9,492 nucleotides of DNA from Bacteroidota bacterium. GTDB taxonomy: Bacteria; Bacteroidota; UBA10030; UBA6906. Position numbers and translations under genes: made by a program. Numbering within the stretch: the stretch's first letter is position 1; each line of letters begins with the position of its first letter. The notes below the pieces were generated by a model. That model ran no database searches. It was not told the DNA's origin and was given only the letters and a program-made list of their open reading frames with translations. The stretch spans positions 1-9,492 of the forward strand of contig JAERML010000030.1 in the NCBI GenBank assembly GCA_016844425.1, given 5' to 3'. Positions 6,375 to 9,492 of this stretch are shown piece by piece.

Positions 6375-6852
6375 AATGGAGGCCCGAGGCCAGTAAGAGG
6401 GCACCGATGCCCAGGGCAACATTGATTCTTCCGAACTGCAACATCCGCTGATAGTATGGTGCCGGGTTGTCAGGCGATGTTCCCGGCTTTGCGGCGGTGA
6501 CTATTTCCGTACATCTGCTGAGCATCCTTGCATAGCCAAAAGAGAAGAATACCATCAACACAAACGTCAACTGCTTCAGGCCGAGAAGTACCGACCAGGG
6601 ATCATCGAATTCACCAATAATATACCGCGGACTGAAGAGCATCAGTCCGATGCCGGTGACGAGAACCGTCCAGACGCACATCCAGACGAACGGCACAAAC
6701 CGTCGCAAAGAGTGGAGAGTTTGTGCGCCCATTTCCTTCTGTTCGGCTTTCGCAACCGGGACCATCACAACGCCCTGGTACATCAACCCACCGAGCCAGA
6801 CCACAACAGAGAAGATGTGAACGCCCCGAACTGACCACAGGAGGAAATCCAT
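6373..6852 (-). CDS. CopD-like four-helix inner-membrane protein
   Basis: A 159-residue hydrophobic protein with four predicted membrane segments at about residues 5-34, 53-74, 88-108 and 140-158. The opening, with His12 and WLGGLMYQGVVMVPV (19-33), and the third helix beginning GLKQLTF (91-97) resemble the CopD / putative copper-export domain and its small stand-alone relatives, some of which are thought to bind haem or metals. Only one conserved-looking histidine is in the helices, so copper transport cannot be claimed; treat it as an uncharacterised CopD-related membrane protein. It is the first gene of the run that includes parA, parB, ridA and the DUF5683 gene, and its stop codon overlaps the parA ribosome-binding site. 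The ATG at 6852 has only a weak ribosome-binding site. A promoter candidate lies about 80 nt upstream. Confidence 0.75.
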   Translation of the reverse strand: MDFLLWSVRGVHIFSVVVWLGGLMYQGVVMVPVAKAEQKEMGAQTLHSLRRFVPFVWMCVWTVLVTGIGLMLFSPRYIIGEFDDPWSVLLGLKQLTFVLMVFFSFGYARMLSRCTEIVTAAKPGTSPDNPAPYYQRMLQFGRINVALGIGALLLASGLH

Positions 6853-6935
6853 GTTCTCAGTTGTTTACCTTAATCGGGAAACGGGATGGAATCAGTAGCC
6901 TCGTGTGAAACGCCGTGAAATTGGCGAATCCAGAA

Positions 6936-6966
6936 CGAAGATACATCTTTTGAAGGTGCGATGCAA
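6936..6966 (-). promoter_or_regulatory. Candidate promoter of the CopD-like/parAB/ridA/DUF5683 operon
   Basis: In the 158-bp gap between phoU and the CopD-like gene the minus strand has TTGCAT (6961-6966), a 17-bp spacer and TATCTT (6938-6943). The extended element TATCTTCG (6936-6943) fits the Bacteroidota TAnnTTTG form with one change, with TTG 20 bp upstream. Transcription would start near 6930, leaving a leader of about 80 nt. No clear rho-independent terminator for the pst-phoU operon is seen in the gap, only a short imperfect inverted repeat (6987-6993/7002-7008). Confidence 0.45.
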
Positions 6967-7010
6967 CGCGGGGGAGAGAATAATTGATTGGCGGGGAATG
7001 GCGCCGATTG

Positions 7011-7685
7011 TCAGGAGCCTGTGCTCTGCTCACCGAGATGGTGCTTCACAACGCGTGCTTCTGCCATGAAGATCACCTCTTCAGCAATGTTGGTCGCAAG
7101 ATCCGCGACACGCTCCAGGTTGCGGCTAACGCGGATGAGTTCCAACGATTGTTCGATGGTGCCAGGGTTCTGGCGCATGCAGGCAACGAGCTCCCGCACC
7201 ACCTTCTTGTTGAGATCATCAATGATGTCGTCGTTCAGGAGGACGGCACGACAGATCGTCGCATTGGTGTGAATGAACCCATCGATCGCATCTCGAAGCA
7301 TTCCTTTTGTAATCTGGGCCATCTGGGGAATGTCGACCACCGGCTCCACCTTCGGAAGATCCGTGACCTGAATTGCGGACTCTGCGATGTTCACCGCGTG
7401 GTCGCCAATACGCTCGAGGTCGTTGTTGATCTTGGAGGCAGCAAGGATGAACCGGAGGTCGGTCGCTACCGGCTGTTGAAGCGCGAGCAGATCCACGACC
7501 TGGTCGTCGATGGTGATCTCAAAGGAATTGATTTGCTGATCCTGTGCAAGCACTTGGCAGGCAACGTCTTTTCGTCGTTCGAGCAACGCTCGAATAGCCT
7601 CGGCGATCGCCTGCTCAGCCAGGCTCCCCATCTTGATGATATTCGTTTTGAGCATCTCCAGCTCTTGCACAAAATGGCGTTGCAT
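7011..7685 (-). CDS. phoU: Phosphate-specific transport regulator PhoU, second copy
   Basis: A 224-residue all-helical PhoU made of two repeats of a three-helix bundle. PhoU binds metal clusters and connects the PstSCAB transporter to the PhoR sensor kinase, damping Pho-regulon expression and phosphate uptake. The two repeat signatures are INNDLERIGDHAVNIAES (86-103) and NLERVADLATNIAEEVIF (189-206), each with the ExxxD metal motif (E91/D95 and E191/D195). The ATG at 7685 is chosen because MQRHFVQELEMLK aligns residue for residue with the start of the upstream copy; the frame could extend to a TTG at 7697 but that has no ribosome-binding site. It aligns to the other copy over all 224 residues without gaps, about 44% identical by hand count. 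It lies 81 nt after the first copy and may have its own promoter. Confidence 0.95.
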   Translation of the reverse strand: MQRHFVQELEMLKTNIIKMGSLAEQAIAEAIRALLERRKDVACQVLAQDQQINSFEITIDDQVVDLLALQQPVATDLRFILAASKINNDLERIGDHAVNIAESAIQVTDLPKVEPVVDIPQMAQITKGMLRDAIDGFIHTNATICRAVLLNDDIIDDLNKKVVRELVACMRQNPGTIEQSLELIRVSRNLERVADLATNIAEEVIFMAEARVVKHHLGEQSTGS

Positions 7686-7722
7686 GGGATTTCCCAATGT
7701 GAAAGATCAACAGCTCTTCAAA

Positions 7723-7757
7723 AACATAATGAATCTGACGGGAAACTGCAACTGCAA
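7723..7757 (-). promoter_or_regulatory. Candidate promoter and tandem hexamer repeat between the two phoU genes
   Basis: The 81-nt gap has, on the minus strand, TTGCAG (7746-7751), a 17-bp spacer and TATGTT (7723-7728). The -35-like element is part of a direct repeat of TGCAGT (two copies within 7745-7757). This could give the second phoU independent expression, with the repeat as a regulator site. It does not match the enterobacterial Pho box. Low confidence because the elements are short. Confidence 0.25.
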
Positions 7758-7766
7758 AGGAGCGCT

Positions 7767-8441
7767 TCACACGGTCCGATCCTCCTCAAAGGCATTGTGC
7801 TTGACGATCCGGGCATCGACCAGGAAGATCACATCCTCGGCAATATTTGTGGCATGGTCGGCAAGCCGTTCGACATGGCGGGAGAGAATCATGATGTGCG
7901 ACGCGGGAACAACATTGGAGGGGTTGCTCTGCATTTCGAGAACAAGCTGACGGAAGATGTGCCGATCGAGGTTGTCTACCACGTCGTCGCTTTCCAGCAC
8001 ACGGGTGGCAAGACCAGGGTTGTTGTGGATGAATGCATCCAGGCTGTCGCGAACCATGATCCGCGCGATGGCGGCCATCTCGTGCAGCCGGGTGGTCCGG
8101 AGGAACTCATTGAAGGACACAAGGGGATCAACGCGCTCGGCAATATTCACGGCAATGTCCCCGATCCTTTCCAACTCGTTGTTGATCTTGAGCGCCGACA
8201 TGAGCAGACGGAGGTCGATGGCAACTGGTTGTGCGAGGGCGAAGATCCTCTGGCATTCCTTGTCGATCAAGGTGTCGAACTCGTCCACACGGCGGTCCAG
8301 TGCGATCACACGGTGGGCAACCTCCACATGTGCTCCGAACAGCGCTTCGCAGGCCGCATCGATCTGTTCGTCCACCAGACTCCCCATCTTAATGAGGTTG
8401 GTCTTCAGGTCGTCAAGCTCTTGTTCGAAATGGCGAACCAT
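7767..8441 (-). CDS. phoU: Phosphate-specific transport regulator PhoU, first copy
   Basis: The PhoU copy next to pstB, 224 residues, with the same two-repeat helical design as the second copy. Signatures: KINNELERIGDIAVNIAER (85-103) and HVERLADHATNIAEDVIF (189-206), with metal motifs E91/D95 and E191/D195 intact. The start is the ATG at 8441, giving MVRHFEQELDDLKTNLIKMGSL; the frame stays open up to 8573, but that extension overlaps pstB, is Arg-rich and unlike PhoU, so I exclude it. There is no recognisable Shine-Dalgarno before 8441. It lies 58 nt after pstB, in a gap rich in GTTC repeats and without a clear promoter, and is probably on the pst transcript. Which copy acts as the classical PhoU cannot be told from sequence alone; position favours this one. 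Confidence 0.95.
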   Translation of the reverse strand: MVRHFEQELDDLKTNLIKMGSLVDEQIDAACEALFGAHVEVAHRVIALDRRVDEFDTLIDKECQRIFALAQPVAIDLRLLMSALKINNELERIGDIAVNIAERVDPLVSFNEFLRTTRLHEMAAIARIMVRDSLDAFIHNNPGLATRVLESDDVVDNLDRHIFRQLVLEMQSNPSNVVPASHIMILSRHVERLADHATNIAEDVIFLVDARIVKHNAFEEDRTV

Positions 8442-8499
8442 GGCGTGTGTGTTAGTGAACTCTGAACAGAAAAAGAACAAGTCCTTCGCGTGAACGAAC

Positions 8500-9267
8500 C
8501 TAGCCGAACCGGCCGGTAATATACTCTTCCGTTTGTTTCTTCTCTGGCGTGGTGAACATCTTCTTCGTCTCACCGTACTCGATCAACTGCCCCAGATAGA
8601 AGAATGCGGTGTAGTCGCTGACCCGTGCCGCCTGCTGCATGTTGTGGGTGACGATGACGATTGTATAGTTCTCTTTCAGCTCGTAGATCAATTCTTCGAT
8701 CTTGGCGGTGGCAATCGGGTCCAGAGCGCTCGCGGGCTCGTCCATGAGGAGCACCTCGGGATCCACTGCCAATGCGCGCGCAATGCACAAACGCTGCTGT
8801 TGGCCGCCAGAAAGAGCAAGGGCACTCTTCTTCAGATCGTCCTTCACTTCCTCCCAGATCGCCGAGCGCTTGAGACTGGTTTCGACAATCTCATCCAGTT
8901 TGGCCTTCTCCCGGACGCCGTTAATTCGGGGACCGTAGGCAACGTTGTCGTAGATGGACTTGGGGAACGGGTTTGACTTCTGAAAGATCATCCCCACGCG
9001 TTTCCGCAATTCCACCACGTCCACCTGCCGATCATAGATGTCCACCTCATCGATCACAACCCTCCCGGTGATACTTACGCCATCGATGAGGTCATTCATT
9101 CGGTTCAGGCTTCGGAGGTAAGTGGACTTCCCGCAACCGGATGGACCGATTAAAGCGGTCACTTGGTGCGGTCGAATGTCTATGCTAATGTTGCGCAGCG
9201 CCTGTTTCTGGCCGTAGAACAGATTCAGGTCGCTTGTTCGTATTTTGAATTTCTGGTCAATTTCCAT
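8500..9267 (-). CDS. pstB: Phosphate ABC transporter ATP-binding protein PstB
   Basis: The 255-residue ATPase of the high-affinity phosphate importer PstSCAB; it works as a dimer on the cytoplasmic face of PstC/PstA. Motifs in order: Walker [10 protein letters not shown] (41-49), followed by the PstB-typical [10 protein letters not shown] (51-60); Q-loop Gln96 within [22 protein letters not shown] (from 93); ABC signature LSGGQQQR (152-159); Walker [14 protein letters not shown] (172-184); switch His208 in VTHNM. The C-terminus YITGRFG is also typical of PstB. Length equals the family norm and all catalytic residues are present. The ATG at 9267 has AGGA 5 nt upstream, overlapping the pstA stop codon, so translation is coupled to pstA. 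Expression is presumably induced by phosphate limitation, but the operon promoter is outside the window. Confidence 0.98.
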   Translation of the reverse strand: MEIDQKFKIRTSDLNLFYGQKQALRNISIDIRPHQVTALIGPSGCGKSTYLRSLNRMNDLIDGVSITGRVVIDEVDIYDRQVDVVELRKRVGMIFQKSNPFPKSIYDNVAYGPRINGVREKAKLDEIVETSLKRSAIWEEVKDDLKKSALALSGGQQQRLCIARALAVDPEVLLMDEPASALDPIATAKIEELIYELKENYTIVIVTHNMQQAARVSDYTAFFYLGQLIEYGETKKMFTTPEKKQTEEYITGRFG

Positions 9268-9274
9268 TCGAATC

Positions 9275-9492
9275 CTATTGCGCTTTCAGCGCCCGTATGC
9301 GCGACCGGAGAAAGATGGCGGAAAAATTCAGCATAAATGTCAGCAAGAGAAGCACCAGTGTTGTTGCGTACTGAATCCCCTTTGTTGCATCCACGTTGGT
9401 GGACTGGGTGGACATGATGTATATGTGGTACCCGAGCTCCATGAACTGGTCAGAGACGCTGGTTGGGAGGTGCGGAAGAAAATATGCCGCCC
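9275..9492 (-). CDS. pstA: Phosphate ABC transporter permease PstA (partial, C-terminal 71 residues)
   Basis: The frame is open from the window edge to the TAG at 9275-9277 and encodes the last 71 residues of PstA, a membrane subunit of the PstSCAB phosphate importer. Seen: [22 protein letters not shown], with the Met-Ser-Thr-Gln end, then [31 protein letters not shown], whose hydrophobic part is the last membrane helix; both stretches are typical of the PstA C-terminus next to pstB. The N-terminal permease domain lies beyond the right edge. The stop is 7 nt before the pstB start. Confidence 0.93.
   Translation of the reverse strand, partial: AAYFLPHLPTSVSDQFMELGYHIYIMSTQSTNVDATKGIQYATTLVLLLLTFMLNFSAIFLRSRIRALKAQ
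9280..9292 (-). other. Small perfect hairpin at the pstA-pstB junction
   Basis: GCGCT and AGCGC pair perfectly around a GAA loop (minus-strand reading), ending 3 nt before the AGGA ribosome-binding site of pstB. It lies in the last codons of pstA. It may tune pstB translation or processing, or be a codon coincidence. Confidence 0.25.

Noticed and set aside
6900..6922. Possible parS remnant, two GTGAAA-containing direct repeats
   Set aside because: They resemble only the right half of parS, in the same orientation, and do not form a palindrome.
6987..7008. Possible terminator after the second phoU
   Set aside because: The inverted repeat (ATTGGCG/CGCCGAT) has a C-A mismatch on the transcribed strand and is not followed by a T-run.
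6984..8465. Plus-strand open frame of 493 codons antisense to both phoU genes
   Set aside because: It is the mirror of two real genes that happen to lie in the same frame (their starts are 756 nt apart, a multiple of three) with a gap that contains no stop in that frame. Its translation has no recognisable domain and both PhoU proteins are clearly real.
8442..8573. N-terminal extension of the first PhoU by 44 residues
   Set aside because: It overlaps the end of pstB and has no PhoU similarity; the second copy begins at the equivalent of 8441.

Overview
All genes in this window lie on the minus strand and read from right to left. It looks like ordinary chromosomal DNA from a free-living bacterium, probably of the Bacteroidota/Chlorobiota (FCB) group, perhaps Ignavibacteria- or Kapabacteria-like. 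Three things suggest this: a DUF5683 gene close to parA-parB (an arrangement I know from Bacteroidota), a TAnnTTTG-like promoter element in two gaps, and spmA/spmB genes with no sporulation genes around them. The lineage call is inference. I see no tRNA, rRNA, CRISPR array, insertion sequence or phage gene.

Right edge (7011-9492): the end of a phosphate-transport (pst) operon. The order is pstA (C-terminal part only), pstB, then two tandem phoU paralogs. Both PhoU proteins are 224 residues and align without gaps at about 44% identity by hand count. PstA/PstB import phosphate; the PhoU pair should restrain the transporter and signal to a PhoR-type kinase that is not in the window.

Centre (3640-6852): a compact five-gene run, separated from phoU by a 158-bp gap that holds a good promoter candidate. 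It encodes a four-helix CopD-like membrane protein, ParA (TTG start), ParB, a RidA-type enamine/imine deaminase and a DUF5683 envelope protein with a signal peptide. Gaps inside the run are 10-17 nt. Chromosome segregation is thus co-transcribed with a metabolite-damage enzyme and two envelope proteins. No parS site was found by eye.

Left-centre (2033-3554): spmA and spmB overlap by 8 nt, with a strong ribosome-binding site for spmB inside spmA. SpmA carries an extra segment of about 120 residues after its first membrane helix, absent from the Bacillus protein as I recall it.

Left edge (1-1789): a monofunctional proline dehydrogenase followed 44 nt later by the N-terminal 280 residues of an OPT-family oligopeptide transporter, which runs off the window. 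The pair suggests peptide uptake feeding proline oxidation. The 243-bp region upstream contains a promoter candidate and a two-part hairpin in the leader.

I did not find an obviously new multi-gene system. The points most worth a second look are the enlarged SpmA, the duplicated PhoU, the RidA/CopD-like insertions in the par operon, and the structured proline dehydrogenase leader.
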